Below are positions 33,474-47,492 of a stretch of 64,000 nucleotides of DNA, one piece after another. The notes below the pieces were generated by a model, which was not told the origin of the DNA, did no database searches, and saw nothing but the letters and a program-made list of their open reading frames with translations. The DNA is taken from NCBI GenBank assembly GCA_015698045.1, contig BLAL01000040.1:536501-600500 (forward strand), in the 5' to 3' direction. Every line of letters starts with the position of its first letter. The first letter of the stretch is position 1. The stretch is from Rhizophagus clarus (lineage: Eukaryota; Glomeromycota; Glomeromycetes; Glomerales; Glomeraceae). The position numbers and the translations under genes are program-made.

Positions 33474-36400
33474 TTTATCAAGAATGGCTTATGACAAATA
33501 ACTGAGGCTTAGATTACGGCTTTCTTGAATTTGTCTGTTAGCTTTTTTATTTTGATCGTTAATAAATGATCAAATATATGATATATTTTGATAAATAATC
33601 AAATAAAGAATCATTTTATTAGACTTTCTTGCAACAAACAAGAAAAAAATAAATTTTTTCTAAATTCGATTACTCAGAACTCTCACATATCTCACATGAT
33701 TTTGTAACACCGAATTAGGTAACAGGTTTACGCTGACACGTAAACGCAAATAGATAGGTGTTTAGGATTGTTATCGATACGTACCACGGTACCAGTGACC
33801 GTCGTGTACAAAGATGAGAATTTGCAAGCTCTAAGGAGCTAAAAATCAAAAAAGTCAGGTTATGGGAATATAGGTCTAAATATAGAATAAAAAGTGATCG
33901 TGTACATCCCCTCGAAACTTTTTTTCTTCGGGAGAGATAGAATACTCATTTTTAATAAAATATTTCTTTAATCAATCTTCAAATCAGTTAGATAATCATG
34001 TGTATTATCTCGCCCCAAAATCTTCAATTGAGGGGTGCAGTCATAGAATAGAAACTTCGACATGTATTCACTATTCAGGGATACGTTCCGATTAGTATTT
34101 CTTTTCGCGTGAATTAATAAAAATATTTTCTTGATAAATCTTCACGTGATTTTTATGTTCTGAACAATCCCTATATAGCGCAAAAAAAATATTTTCGAAA
34201 TGGAATCTGAGATTGACTGACTTAGACAGAATTATGGCCAAGATTAAAAACCAGATCCAGATAGCTAAGGAAATTCTTAATGAAATCTATGATCAAATAT
34301 CACCCTCCTTTCTTGAATGGATTAGAGCTTGATGCCTTCTTCCAAAAATATCGGATTGCATTGAAGGTGCAGAAAAGTCAGCATCGCACCGAAGCTGGTA
34401 TAAAGATGTTAAAAATTGAGGATATTGATAATCGTGATCGGCAAGAAAGATGGATAATGATTTTTCTTCTATGTGTGTGTGACCAAAAACAGGATATTGT
34501 TATCCACAACATCCAAAGTTTCAAATACACATAATTATTGCTCTCAGAGATATTTAATTTTTAGTATGTCTTCCTAACCCCTCGAAATTACTAAAAAAAT
34601 TAAATATGGATATATTTAGTTAGTAGTGAATTTCCATTTAGCAGGCAAAGTTGGACGACACGTGTAATTGATCATCTGAATCATGATGATGTTGTGTTAA
34701 TAAAAATAAATACCTCATGTTAAGAAAGCTTCATCTATACTGTTAGTGACAAAAATGATTGATCTCTTTCTGTTTTTGTGTGTACCATAATAATACCATT
34801 AGAAAAGACTCGAATGAAGGACACGCAAGAATCAAAGAGCTCCTTTCTGAAGAGATTAAGAAAATTCCGAAATGGAGACCGGATAAATACAGTACCTGTA
34901 TATGCATATGTGAAAAGACGCCACAAATGCATAGTTAACACAAATTTCCTAGAAAAGGGTGAAGAGAATAATGCGAAGAAAATTATTCGAGAGTATCTCT
35001 ATCAATATCCAGAGACCAGTGATTTAGACTTCGAAACTACAATAGACAAGGCTGAAATGAAGTTTGGTTGAATTAGTAAAATCTCAATGAAATCGTTGAA
35101 CAACTCAAGATAATTAAGCGAGAGTTATCATATATGCAACCTCACATAGCAAGCTTGCAACGATTTTATGATTAATTTCAGCATTACATATTAAAAATTA
35201 AAAATAATATGGAATGTTTATAACTCCAATAGTTGATAATCGCAAGGTTTCTCGCGTTTGTGATATAAAAAAATGGTTAAAGTCATACTAGATCTCTGGA
35301 AAGATTTTGGAGACAAGGTTCCATTACCCTGGAATAGTCGATGGAAAAGAATACATTATCAATGCAGTAAATATAACAGAGGGGATACCAGCTCGTAACA
35401 TCCCAGCTGAGTAGAAGGGTTTCCCTATGATTACGGGACTTTTAAACCATTCAGCCAAGAAAGTTAGAAGTTGATAGAAAGTTACAGATCAAGATCATTA
35501 TTATGCTTCGAAAAAATCATAAAGGAAGGAAAATATGGAATATTTGCAATATAGTAATTGTTAAAAGAGTTCCATAACTTGATATTCTACACGTTCGTAT
35601 AACAATTCAGGTGCGAAGAACATCATAACAATTACTGTAGGAAAAAAAATCTGCTGAAATTAATTATATGTTTTTAAAATAAATGCATTTATTAATAAAA
35701 AACAGTCAAATGACCAAATTATTTACGTGATTTTACATAATTATGATATAAAGTAATCTTAACAATTTTCATTGATGCTCGCATGTTGGTTTATAGAGCT
35801 AAACAGTACTTAATACCTCAATCAGAGCCGCAGAAAATTCGGCATCACTTAATATGATTCCAGTTGACACAATTCCTTTTGGATGAGAATGGAGAAAATG
35901 ATTCAAAGTGGAAGAGATGATAGATATGATGGAGCTCATTTTTATGATGATGGAAGATACGAAAGAATAGTCTTACTAATGATGAGTCTGATTATTTCAC
36001 GCTAACAGCCTTGAATATAAGATCCAGTACTGAATTATTATTTTTTTTTTTTTCGAGCTTCGAATCATGTGAGTGTCAAAAAACTCTTTCGCAGTATGTG
36101 TTATGCGCAGTAATAAGTGCGACATTGAAAATCGAAATTTGCAGTGTATCTTGTGATTGACTTCGCGTGATAATTGCAGTCGTTTATTTTTAGCGGATCT
36201 ATTAACAAACCCGGCCAAGAGAAATAATTGTTTTTGATTCTTCGTTATAAAATACGAATAGGAATTCCTTTTTTTTTAATATATGGCTGTAATAGATTTA
36301 GTTTTTCTGTCAGTTTGATAGACTTCCCGAGGAATTGTCGCAGCGTGACACGTGTATAATTCATTTGTAATTTAACTCTCATAATTCAGTAATTCCATTT

Positions 36401-36776
36401 GGCGATATATTCGTTACACGGTTACAGTACTAGTTATTTTTTTGCTGCAGTTCTATTGGTCAATTATATACGAATACATCGCCTGATTTGCTTGGCCAAA
36501 ATTAAAGTACTATTGGTACAATAATTCCTTATGTTCTAAATCAAGTTAATTAAGTATTTGGGCGTTATCTCGTGATCAATAATCGTCATTCATTTGTACA
36601 TATCACTAACTAATTTGCAGCAAACAATGAACAGGATAATGAGAAATTTCTTTAAATAGAATGTTTATAAATTTACGTTTTTTTTTTTAAAAAAAAATTT
36701 TTTTTTTCCGACCAATTTTTTTTCTAAAGGATTCTGAGGCGCAGTATCGTATTATTGCTATTATTTTATAAAGTTT
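33474..36776. other. Intergenic with coding-like relics
   Basis: At 34190-35100 and 35250-35480 short stretches read as protein in shifting frames (for example SFLEWIR near 34310, HARIKELLSEEIKKIPKWRP near 34820-34880, GIVDGKEYIINAVNITEGIP near 35328-35387), separated by stops. They look like one or more dead genes or elements that I cannot name. A T11-A9-T10 tract at 36678-36707 lies 70 bp before the next start. Confidence 0.4.
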
Positions 36777-39700
36777 ATGGCATCAACGTGCGGTAACAAC
36801 GTAGAACAACGCTATCATGTAGCTACAAGTCCGTTCGGTAAAGAGATCGTAGTTTTCGATTATGTTACACATGTTTTAAAAACCTGGCGGTTTACTCCGG
36901 ATATGATAGCAATTTCTACTAATTTCGAATGTGAATTACGAGAAGATATTGGAATTAAAACAGAAGGGATCAATTGGTCTTTAGCTATTTCAGATGCAGA
37001 TTCTGATGGAAATACATTAATTGCGCTTTCTTGTTTTAGATTTAAAGCGAATGATAATAACTTCAAAGAAATTGATATAGTAACTAATAATGAAGATGAA
37101 AGTGAGGATGAAAATAAAAATGAAATTAATATAATTAATATGCAAGAAAAGATATTTTCGTTGAATTCAAAATATTCTAATGACACGATTACAGAACTTT
37201 CTAATAAAATATATGAGAAGAAAGTAAATAATAATATGGCCACAGAAATATTAAATTCGATTCAAATAAATTCAACTCGAGTTGTATCAACATCAGGAAA
37301 TAAAGTTTGGCACAAGATCAAAAATTTTTATGGATTTTTACAATTTTTTCAAGGAAATATGTTATTAATATCAAATCATTTAGGAATTGTAAGAGGATTA
37401 TGTATTGATAATAAGTCAGATATTGATGATTTAACAAATCTTTATAATAATTGTACTTCAATGAAAAGAAGATTAAAATTAAAAAAAATGAATATTTATG
37501 AAAAATATTGGAAACCAATTTATATAATAGAGAAACCTTCTTATATGGATAATGATAAAAGAAAATCAAAATCAAGATATGTTAGATATTATGAAACATG
37601 TATCGATAGACATAATAAAATTGACAAACCTTTATTTATATATCAAGATTTACATTATCCTATAACATTTAATCAACGATTTAAAAAGCATATAATTAAT
37701 TATCATGAACAATCAGAATCTTATGATAAAGAAGAGAAGAAATTTTATGAAATATTTGGATATCCTAACGATTTTATAGAAAATCTTGAAGTTTCAAATG
37801 AAGAGGAGCAATTAAATTTGGTTAAAAATTGTATTGTTTGTGGGAAATTATTTATCCTTAACGAAGAAAATAATATTGAAATGTACAATTTATTAAGTAA
37901 GAATATTGATATGTTATATCATCATTCCGATTTTCAAACGAAATTAACAAATAATATTTTTGCAATTTCAAAGAACGCAAAATTATTGGCAGTTACAATT
38001 AATAACGATTCAATAGCATTATATTTGAATGAAAATAGTTTGAACATTGCTAACAAAAAATTTACAACTTGTTCAATAATTAATAAAAAAATAATCTATA
38101 TGACATTCTTTAAAGATGATGAAAAATTATTAATACGAAAAGAAGACAAGATCTTAATCATTTGGGATATTTTTGAAGATACTGAGAAAATATATTCAAT
38201 CGATGAAAATGTTCAAATAATAGATTTATTTGGTATCATGGCTTTTATAAATAATTTTGGTGATATTCAATTACTTGATGAAAAAAAATTAAAAGAATTT
38301 GAAATAAAAAATAACGACGAAACTCGACAAGAATTGTTAGAATTATCGGAAAAGATTACTAGAAATTATAATAAACGTGAAAAAATAACAATGGAGGACA
38401 ATAAATTATTTGATATTGAACCATGGCTTGATTTAGATCATTATCAAATATCTTATTGGCTTGATTATAATAAAACAATAAGAATTTCATATGGATTTTA
38501 TACGATTCAAATTTGGGATAATGATGAATTAATTTATATTTGGTCTGATTATAATAGTGATAATTATAATTTATTTAATGAAATATCAACAAAAAATATT
38601 AAATTATTAGAAATATCACAATATGATGATGGGAATATTAATTCAAAATTTGAATGTATTGATATTGAATATGAACTACAAATTAGTAAACTTGTTAATG
38701 AATCTTATACGAAAGATCACGCAATTGGTGCCTATAATACTTTGATCTTTTTTTTCAAATTGAAATTAACAAATATAGCATATAAACTTAAAATCGATGA
38801 ATTTATTGAAAAAACGAAAAGAATTATTTATAATGTTATTATTAAGAAACCAAATCTTTGGAAGTTATTAGACGTTAGATATAATTTAATGGAAAATCTA
38901 ATTTACAGCCAATCAAATGATATTATTAAATTTATTCTTAATTCAACTGAAGAAATTGAAAAGAATAATATTAAACGTACTCAAAAATTACATATTCCAC
39001 AACTTTATGATTGGAATGGGAAGTTAAGATCTAATAATGAACTATTAATTGCGTTAAAAGAAAATAATATTGAAATTATTCAACAAATTACGAATTATTA
39101 TTTATGTAATGCGATAGAAAATACGGGATGGATGTTTACTTTAACTCGAGCATTACCTGAATTAAATAAAAAACTTCCCGAATATGTAATTAAATTATTT
39201 AAGAGACCGATATTTTATCAAAAACAGATGCATTTAAAAAAGTCAAGAATCAAATCAATCTTGGCATCAAATCCATCTTATAATATATTTATTGTAGATA
39301 CACGATTACCTTCGCTAACAAAAAAGGAATATATAAATCAATCTTTATCTCGTAAAGATTCAGAACATTCTAACGATTATTTAAATGATAATATTAAAAT
39401 ACGTATGATACCTTTACCAGATTTTAGCAAACATGTAGAAATACACGAAATTAAGCAAATTGTTTGCAGTCCTTTTTTTGAACTGATGTCAGAAAGACAT
39501 TCAAATTTAATTTATAACAATTCTACAATTGAAACTATTATAAATTTTTATTGGAATACTCATATTTTTAAAATAACTTTACCTAAATTAATATTATATG
39601 TTATATATTTTATTGGTATTAACGTACATTTGTTACTTTATTCTTTTTACCCCATATACAGAAACATATCTAGACAATCCTATATCGGTGCTACCCTTGC

Positions 39701-40977
39701 ATCTTTACAAAGTTTAAAGCTTATAAATTTTATAGGCTCAGAAACAAAACGAACTTTTTATTATTATATTTTTTATATGTTCAATTATGCTTTGTTAGCG
39801 GCAACATTACATTTATTTGATTTCTTTAGTAATTTAAGTATAGTCGTAATTTTGGTTACATTTACAATGTTAACTTTATGGGTAGAGTTTGTAAGTATAT
39901 TTTCTTAATATAATTTTTGTTAGGCTTTTTGGGTTATAACTAATAATATTTTTTAATTATAATACAGTTCTTGTTTTTAAGAATAATTCCAGGTAAAATA
40001 CTTTATTTAAAATATTATAATAATTATTTACTAATATATTTTTATTTTATATATATTAAGTTGTTGGTGAATATATTTTTATTATAACCTTCTTAATATC
40101 AAAGGTTATTCCATATTTTCTTACAATGATGATAATGGTTTTTGGTTTTGGTTTTTCCTTGTAAGAATATAATTATATATTATTTAATGTGTATATATAT
40201 ATATATATATATTTATTCATTTTTATTATTTATCAGTTATACTAAATAATATTTTGTTAATTATTAGGTTTATAATATTTAGTAATGCTGCAATATTAGG
40301 AATTCAACAAAAAATTGATTCTCTTAATTTTTTTAAAACGTTGGAAACCGTTTATCTTTGGTTATTTGGAAGTTGGGATGATGTTAAAAATTGGGATTAT
40401 CCTCCCATTATAATATTAGCTTTCTTAGCAAGTTTTTTTATTGTTATTGTTATGCAAAATGTATTTGTGGCATTAATGGCGTACGTATTTTATTAAAATT
40501 ATTATTTTGAATTTAATTTATTTTGAAATATCAATCATTAATATACCTTTTTTTTTTAATAGTGAAGATATTTCTACAGCAAGGAATTATAGTGTAATAG
40601 CATCTCTTAAATCAAAAGCTGATTATATTATACAAGCTCAATACCAAAATTATTCTTATCTTCGTAAAATTGGATCGTATTTCTATTTAGGCACAGAATC
40701 TTCTTTTAATTTCAAGTTTTATCATTTAACAACTTTTAATTCAATGTATAATAGACACATTTTTTATACTGTAAATAGAGATAATATAAAAAGTTGGATA
40801 ACGATCAATGATAATGACGATGCTAATACTGCTAGTACTTCGAATAATTCAGAAGTTTCTGGAAATACTAATGAATTAATTAAGAAAATTTCTGAAAAGC
40901 AATTATTTCTTGAAAATGAAGTTCATAAATTAAATGAAAAATTTGATAAATTACTGGAGTTATTAAGCAAGAAATAA
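36777..40977 (+). CDS. TRP-like ion channel protein with WD40-like N-terminus (copy B)
   Basis: Five exons: 36777-39890, 39968-39992, 40061-40160, 40268-40480, 40563-40977, giving 1288 residues. Exons two and three are 25 and 100 nt, the same lengths as in paralogue A (23872-27693), and all phases agree. The N-terminus repeats A's pattern (HVATSPFGKEIVVFDYVTHV, then INWSLAISDADSDGN), but B carries an extra ~100-residue charged insert around residues 220-320. Membrane helices begin near residue 900. The microexon encodes FLFLRIIP, directly before a helix with IIPYFLTMMIMVFG-like sequence. The pore region is FFKTLETVYLWLFGSWDDVK, and the last helix is AFLASFFIVIVMQNVFVALM. A C-terminal coiled coil (ENEVHKLNEKFDKLLELLSK) ends it. 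The insert between the fifth helix and the pore is shorter than in A. A cation-channel role is inferred. Confidence 0.78.
40191..40212. repeat. (AT)n microsatellite in channel B intron 3
   Basis: A run of alternating A and T inside the third intron (40161-40267) of the channel gene. It explains why this intron is longer than the others. Confidence 0.8.
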
Positions 40978-41373
40978 CATCTTATTCCTTTTTTATTTGT
41001 ATAATTATATTTTGTATTCTATAATTTTATTATTAAATTATGTATACTAGTGTGTTAATGCATCAGTCTCCTCTTTTCATAATGATTATTCCTAAATTGT
41101 GGAAATTTTTATGCAACGCACGGACGCGTACAGATCAATTACATCTGAGTCTCCGAGTATCTGAATCACGATAAATATTTTCATGCATATTGAAACGTCA
41201 TTACGTATATTACGTAATCAATTAATATTTTCACATGAAATTGACTTCAAATACTGATTTCAATTAAAATATAAATACCCTTGATTTCTCCAATTTCCAA
41301 TTCCTTTCATTCTTTTCTGCAAGCAGAATAGAGGGAAGCGTATTTTTCTTGGTGTATATTTTTGGTATGTCAA
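40978..41373. other. Intergenic, no gene seen
   Basis: 3' flank of the channel gene and spacer before the large tandem repeat; no motif recognised. Confidence 0.5.
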
Positions 41374-43990
41374 CACTTGAAATAGTTTTGTTTGTCTTTC
41401 GTTTACTCTTTCTTCTTTGTTGTCTACCACTATCTTTCTCCTTTCAGCTACTTACTTTAGGAAGTTTGTAAGTCATGTTTGAAAACTGAAACTTTATTAA
41501 GCTTAAAAGTAAGTCCTTAATATCATGTTCTATCTTACCATGTCTGGCGAAACTAGGTCTTCAGCACTCAACTTTGTAGTTATCTGTTTAACCTACTTCG
41601 TTTCTTGCTGAATCAGTTCTGGTGGCGTATCAACTAGGCAATCCTAGCAATATCAGCTAATAACCTCCTCGCATTCGTCTACTTCGTTCCTTACTGACAT
41701 CGGTCCTAGCAACGCTTGCAATTGGTTACTCTTAGCAACATCAATTGATGGTTTTGCTAGCATTTGCCTACTTTGCTCCTTGCTAACACCTGTTGGTAAC
41801 GCTCGCAACTAGACAATCCTGGCAACATTAGCTGATGATTTCTTAGTATTGTCCTACTTCATCCCTAACTAGCAGCTGCATCTTTGGCAATAGTAACAAC
41901 TAGGATAAAATAGATACTGGAAGTGTTCCGAGTAATTCCTGATGTGTCCTTTTTCGTGAAGGTGGAGCTTTTTTATAAACTAAGGACTGATTATCCTCCT
42001 TAGGAGATCAAGAAGCTCTAAGGCGTAAGTGAACCTGATTTGGCATTTCACATGTATTAACACGTTTTTTTTTTGTTCACTAAAAGGGATGATGTTAGTC
42101 AACTTTTGTGAAAGAAAGGATTGTTTGCATAAGTCAAGGGAAAGAAAAGAGAAGAAACGACGTGTTCAAGCGTGTTGTAGAAATAAGATTAGAACAGTGG
42201 ACCAATTTGATGATGGGAGAATTTTTACGTAAATTATGGAAAAATTGCGAGAGACTAAAGGTCAACCGTATGTGAGTACTTGAAATAGTTTGGTTTGTCT
42301 TTTGTTTATTATTTCCTCTTTGTTATCTGTTTCTTTTAGTTCAGTTTCTTCCCGCCATCCTCTTCCTTTCAGCTATAAAATTTTCCTTACTTTAGGAAGT
42401 TTATAAGACGAAAACTTAAAGTGAAAACTGAAAGCCTCAAGTTCAAAAGTAAGTCCTTAAATATGATCACGTTCTATCTTATCATGTCTGGCGAAACTAG
42501 GCCTTCAGCACTCAACTTTGTAGTTATCTGTTTAACCTACTTCGTTTCTTGCTGAATCAGTTCTGGTGGCGTAACAACTGGGCAATCCTAGCAATATCAG
42601 CTAATGACTTCCTAGCATTCGTCTACTTCGTTCCTTACCGACATCGGTCCTAGCAACGCTTGCAATTAGTCAATCTTAGCAACATCAACTGATGACTTTG
42701 CTAGCATTTGCTTACTTTGCTCCTTGCTAACACCTGTTGGTAACGCTCGCAACTCGACAATCCTGGTAACATTAGCTGATGACTTCCTAGTATTGTTCTA
42801 TTTCATCTCTAACTAGCAACTGCATCTTTGGCAATAGTAACAACTAGGATAAAATAGATGCTGAAAGTGATCCGAGTAACTCCTGATGTGTCCTTTTTTC
42901 GTGTAGGTGGAGCTTTTTTTTTTTTTTTAACTAAGGATTGATTATATTCCTTAGGAGATCAAGAAGCTCCGAGGTGTAAGTGAACCTGATTTGGCATTTC
43001 ACATGTATTAACATGTTTTTTTTTTGTTCATTAAAAAGGAAGTCAACTTTTGTGAAAAGATTCTTTAATAAGGACTTCTGCATAAGCCGAAGAAGAAAAG
43101 GAAGGAAAGAAGAGAGAAGAAATGATGAGTTCAAGCACGTGGTAGAAAGAAGATTAGATCAGTGCACCAATTTTGATGGTGAGAGAATTTTTATTTCCTA
43201 GGAATGTAAAATTATGGAAAAATTGCGAAAAGGCTAAAGAGTCAATTACATGAGAGTACTTGAAATAGTTTGGTTTGCCTTTCGTTTATTATTTCTTCTT
43301 TGTTATCTATTTCTTTTAGTTCAGATTCTTCCCGATCCCCCTTTTTCCAACTGTAAATTTCTCTTTACTTTAGGAAGTCTATAAGGCGAAAGGCTTATGG
43401 TAAAAACTGAAGCCTCAAGCTCAAAAGTAAGTCCTTAAATATGATCACGTTCTATCTTACCATGTCTGACGAAACTAGGCCTTCAGAACTCTATAGTTAT
43501 CTGTTTAACCTACTTCGTTTCTTGCTGAACCAGTTCTGGTGGCGTATCAACTATGTAATCCTAGAAATATCAGCTTAATGACTTCCTAGCATTCGTCTAC
43601 TTCGTTCCTTACCGACATCGGTCCTAGCAACGCTTGCAATTAGTTAATCCTAGCAACATCAACTGATGACTTTGCTAGCATTTGCTTACTTTGCTTCTTG
43701 CTAATACCTGTTGGTAACGCTCGATTAAACAATCCTGCCAACATTAGCTGATGACTTCCTAGTATTGTCTACTTCATTCCTACCTAGCAGCTGCGTCTTT
43801 AGCAATGGTAACAACTAGGATAAAATAGATACTATAAGTGATCTGGATGTGTCCTTTTCGTGAAGGTGGAGCTTTTTTTTTTTAACTAAGGACTGATTAT
43901 CCTTAGTCAAAGAAACTTTTAAAAGTCGTAAGTGGAACTGATTTGGCATGTCACATGTATTATTAAAAAATTTCTTTGTTTATTAAGTTA
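41374..43990. repeat. Three tandem copies of a 0.9-1.0 kb nested repeat
   Basis: The marker ACTTGAAATAGTTT occurs at 41374, 42279 and 43258, giving unit lengths of 905 and 979 bp; the third copy fades near 43990. Each unit contains about three and a half divergent ~88-bp sub-repeats with a TAGCAA...CTGATGA...TTCCTAGCATT...CTACTTCGTTCCTT pattern (in unit one starting near 41616, 41703 and 41792). Each unit ends with a T-rich tract and a conserved stretch around GTGAACCTGATTTGGCATTT. Short open frames after that stretch (42029-42232, 42980-43201) are not conserved in frame, so I do not call them genes. It looks like a small satellite or a tandemly repeated non-autonomous element. Confidence 0.85.
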
Positions 43991-44817
43991 ATCAACCTTT
44001 TATGAAAAGATTTCCACTTTTCATTAAATTCTTTAATGAGAATAAATTTCAATTATTTTATAAACGAAAAGACAGTACTCTTCCAATAAAAGGTTAATTG
44101 ATTGTACTAAATTGAGAAATATTTAAATCTAAATTTGTCGGTTTGTCAATGTTAGTCGTAAAAAAAATTTTTTTCTTTGATAATTTAATGTGAAACATAA
44201 GCAGCAAATAAATTTCGCAAATAAGAATGAACCTTGCATTTACTTAAGTTTTGAGAATGTTGAAAAAATTTTACTGTTATAAATATTTACTTGTAAGCAG
44301 CTTACCATTAATATACAAATTTAGACAGAGAAATGAACAGCTGTGTTGTTGTTAACCTTCCATTGTTACCTTAATTTCGAGGATGAAACAGCTGTGGAAA
44401 TTTAACTTGATTTCATTACCAAAACTCCAAATAAACTCCAATACATGCAAAATAAATCGAGATCAAAAATTTATGGAACCAATCAACTAATCGAAAAGGG
44501 ATTATTCGCTTTGTTACACTACAGATGCTTAATATTAATTCCGGCAGATTTATTATCATTATCCAAATATCCAAATCGCGCAATTTTAAGAGATTCTTGA
44601 CTGGAAAGATTTATCCTTAAAAATTTACCCAAATTGGCTATCTGATAAGATAAGATATTGGATTTTCCTATCCATCTGATATCCTGATGTTTACATGTAT
44701 GATCTGCGAGATAATCTAATTTATTATACGGCATAAAATACGCGATTTTATGACAGAAAGTTGTCTTTGACATTATTGTGGTTATTTTTTTTTTTTTTTG
44801 AAAAAAAATTTTAGTAA
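43991..44817. other. Intergenic, no gene seen
   Basis: A minus-strand open frame at 44519-44773 (84 codons) has no recognisable domain and abuts a T17 tract. It may be chance. Confidence 0.4.
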
Positions 44818-45027
44818 GGCCGCTACAATCTAATTGTTTGTTTAACGTACCCCGCCCCTAAAATTATGTTTAAATGCCCTCATTAGAATTCAAAATTATA
44901 ATTTTCTGAAATTTTCCGAAATTTCCAAAAATTTATTATATACAATATGTTTGTTTATTGTAAACTTCTTCCACTCAAACCTTTCATAAAATCTGGATGT
45001 TAAACAAACAATTAAATTGGAGCGGCC
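44818..45027. mobile_element. MITE with 29-bp terminal inverted repeats
   Basis: A 210-bp element. The left end, 44818-44846, begins GGCCGCTACAATCTAATTG. The right end, 44999-45027, is its inverted copy with two mismatches over 29 bp. The inside is AT-rich and non-coding apart from a short GC-rich patch (CCCCGCCCC). A clear target-site duplication was not seen. A DNA transposon must have supplied the transposase; no source copy is in the window. Confidence 0.88.
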
Positions 45028-47492
45028 TGAATAATCATTATTTCAATTTGAATGTATGCTATAATTTTAATGTATTTTGGACCACCTTCAATAAGAAACA
45101 GTTAAGAATGAAATTTATATTCCAAGTTTTTATAATTCACAACCATAGAATCTTAGATTGAATATCGAATAAATTGTACAGTAAAACATTGTTTTTATTA
45201 TTGATTACTTTCTTTATTTAGAATTTGACAGATTCTTTTAACTCTGGTTCGTGATCTTGTTTTATATGAGCATGGGTTGCAGAAAAAGAAGAAAAGAATA
45301 TGCAACAAACCAATAAGAAAAAGAAAAAATGAACTTAAAGAACTAATTGTAGAACAGAAAGATGAAAAGATAGAAAGCAAAATCGGAAACAAATCACCAG
45401 AAAAAGGGGGATAATGTAAATATAATACAAAAAGGAAGAAAAAAATAATTATATTTTACGTTTTACAGTAAAAAGTGATATATTATATTTTTATAGGTAT
45501 ACGTCTAAACATTATTATGTAACAATCTAACAGATCAAACGGAATTTATAAATACTTGCTAATTCAGGTAAGTAATCATTATACGAGATTATATATTATG
45601 AGTTTAAAAATGTCAAAATAAGAATAAGTAAATGTCAATATAAATATATATTTTACAACTTATAGTATGCTTAGTCAAGTATAATATATATTGAAATTTC
45701 AACAAAGCATATAGACATATACTCTCATAATTATTAATCATATACGAATGAGTACTCTAAAAAAAGATCAATTACTAAGAATTTTCTATTTTGATTGGAC
45801 TTGAGAAAAATCAAAAAGGTTATTATTATTAAATATATGTGAAGTGTGTGTGATATATCATATTTCACATAAATTAATGTTACATATAAAATTACTGGAT
45901 TGTAAATGCAAATATAAAGTGTTGATCCTCGGAGATATTAAGGAAAAGTGTGCACTTATGAAAATTGTCGATATATATATAATTAATTTTACTGATATAT
46001 AGTAAATTTTTATAGAATGACTATTAATTATATGAAAATATTTATTATAAATAATATAATATATCAGATATACTATATTTGTATAATATGAATTATATAA
46101 TTAATTATTTAGAATATAGTATACAGAAAATCATAATTCTAGAAGAATTCTAGAATTTAAGATTTTTCTGTCAAACCATTTTTAGAAATATTGGATAATT
46201 CAATTAATTTCCTTTTAAAAAAACAAGTTAAACCCGTAGTTTATTCACTCATTTTAATGGATAATCGACCTCAACAAGTTATTTTAATTCTTATCAGAAC
46301 AAATTTCAAACAAATTTATAGAATTTAAGTTTCGTATCATTTAAAGAATCCTTTCGAAAATGTCCGAAACTTTGAGATCATCATCATCATCATTGTTTTA
46401 TTTACACGACAATATGAAATATTTTATATTGTCAGCATAGGCTTTTTGTAGATTCATTATTTAGGATTAGGGATTGTGATACAAGAATGCTTTCCTTCTC
46501 CATAAATGGTTACGGTCGGAAATGTTTTTGAAATGTTTTAAAATTTTAAAAATTATTTATAAATTTATTTAGTACATTATATTATTACTTCAAATTCATA
46601 TCCATTTTTATTAAATAGAATATGTTATAATCAAATTTTTTATTACTCTAGATATATTATATTCAAATAACTAAAATTCTGTAAAATTTATATTATAAAA
46701 TTTATTTTTTTAAATCTTATGTTTTAGATCCTTCTGATTGATATAACAAAATCCCCAAATATTTGCATCATATGAGTATTCCTTTCAACTATTACCAAAT
46801 ACTGCAAGGGTTCTTTGATTCGTTTAAAATATGATCTACGACTATATTATTTATTTTGATAATTTAAAACGAGGAATATATTGCTCAGAAGAAATAGTTA
46901 TTTATTCAAAACAAAATGTAATCATGGTAAATCAGGTAATGATTTAACACATCAAACTGCGACATGGAAATATATAATTCCTCTTATCTTTAATTTTAGG
47001 TTGTTATCGGCGCTACACTGATTAGTAAGGATTTGTAATAATAATTTTCTACACGTTCTTTTTTTTCGGGGGGTTTTTTTTTCATTTATTTATTACCAAT
47101 CAAATATTAAAGTTAAAATAGGTTATATTATTCACTATTTTTAGTGAACCAGTTTTTATTTGTCGAATCGATAGAAAGTTAAATTAAGTTATGACCTTAA
47201 ATATTTTCTATTAGACTAGTTATATGATTGAATTCGGAGTAAATTCCGTGTTATATTTTCTAAATCAAGAAATTAAGATTTAAACGCTTTTTAAGTCGTC
47301 TATATAAATATATTGCTCTTTTTTGTTACCGAATATATTGATACTTATAGTAGGTATAAACTGTATAACAAATAACTATAATACACTGGATCAAAACAAT
47401 TATGTCATTTTTTTCATGAAAATTACTATAAATAACCCAAATTTCTTTTACTCTTCGATTTTCAAAAAAAAAAACACTTAAGGTTTCATAAT
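45028..47492. other. Intergenic, no gene seen
   Basis: About 2.5 kb of very AT-rich DNA with many ATAT stretches (45960-46130). Nothing coding or repetitive is recognised. Confidence 0.5.

Noticed and set aside
42029-43201. Short plus-strand open frames at the ends of the nested repeat units
   Set aside because: They start alike (conserved stretch) but shift frame and diverge between units, so no conserved protein is encoded.
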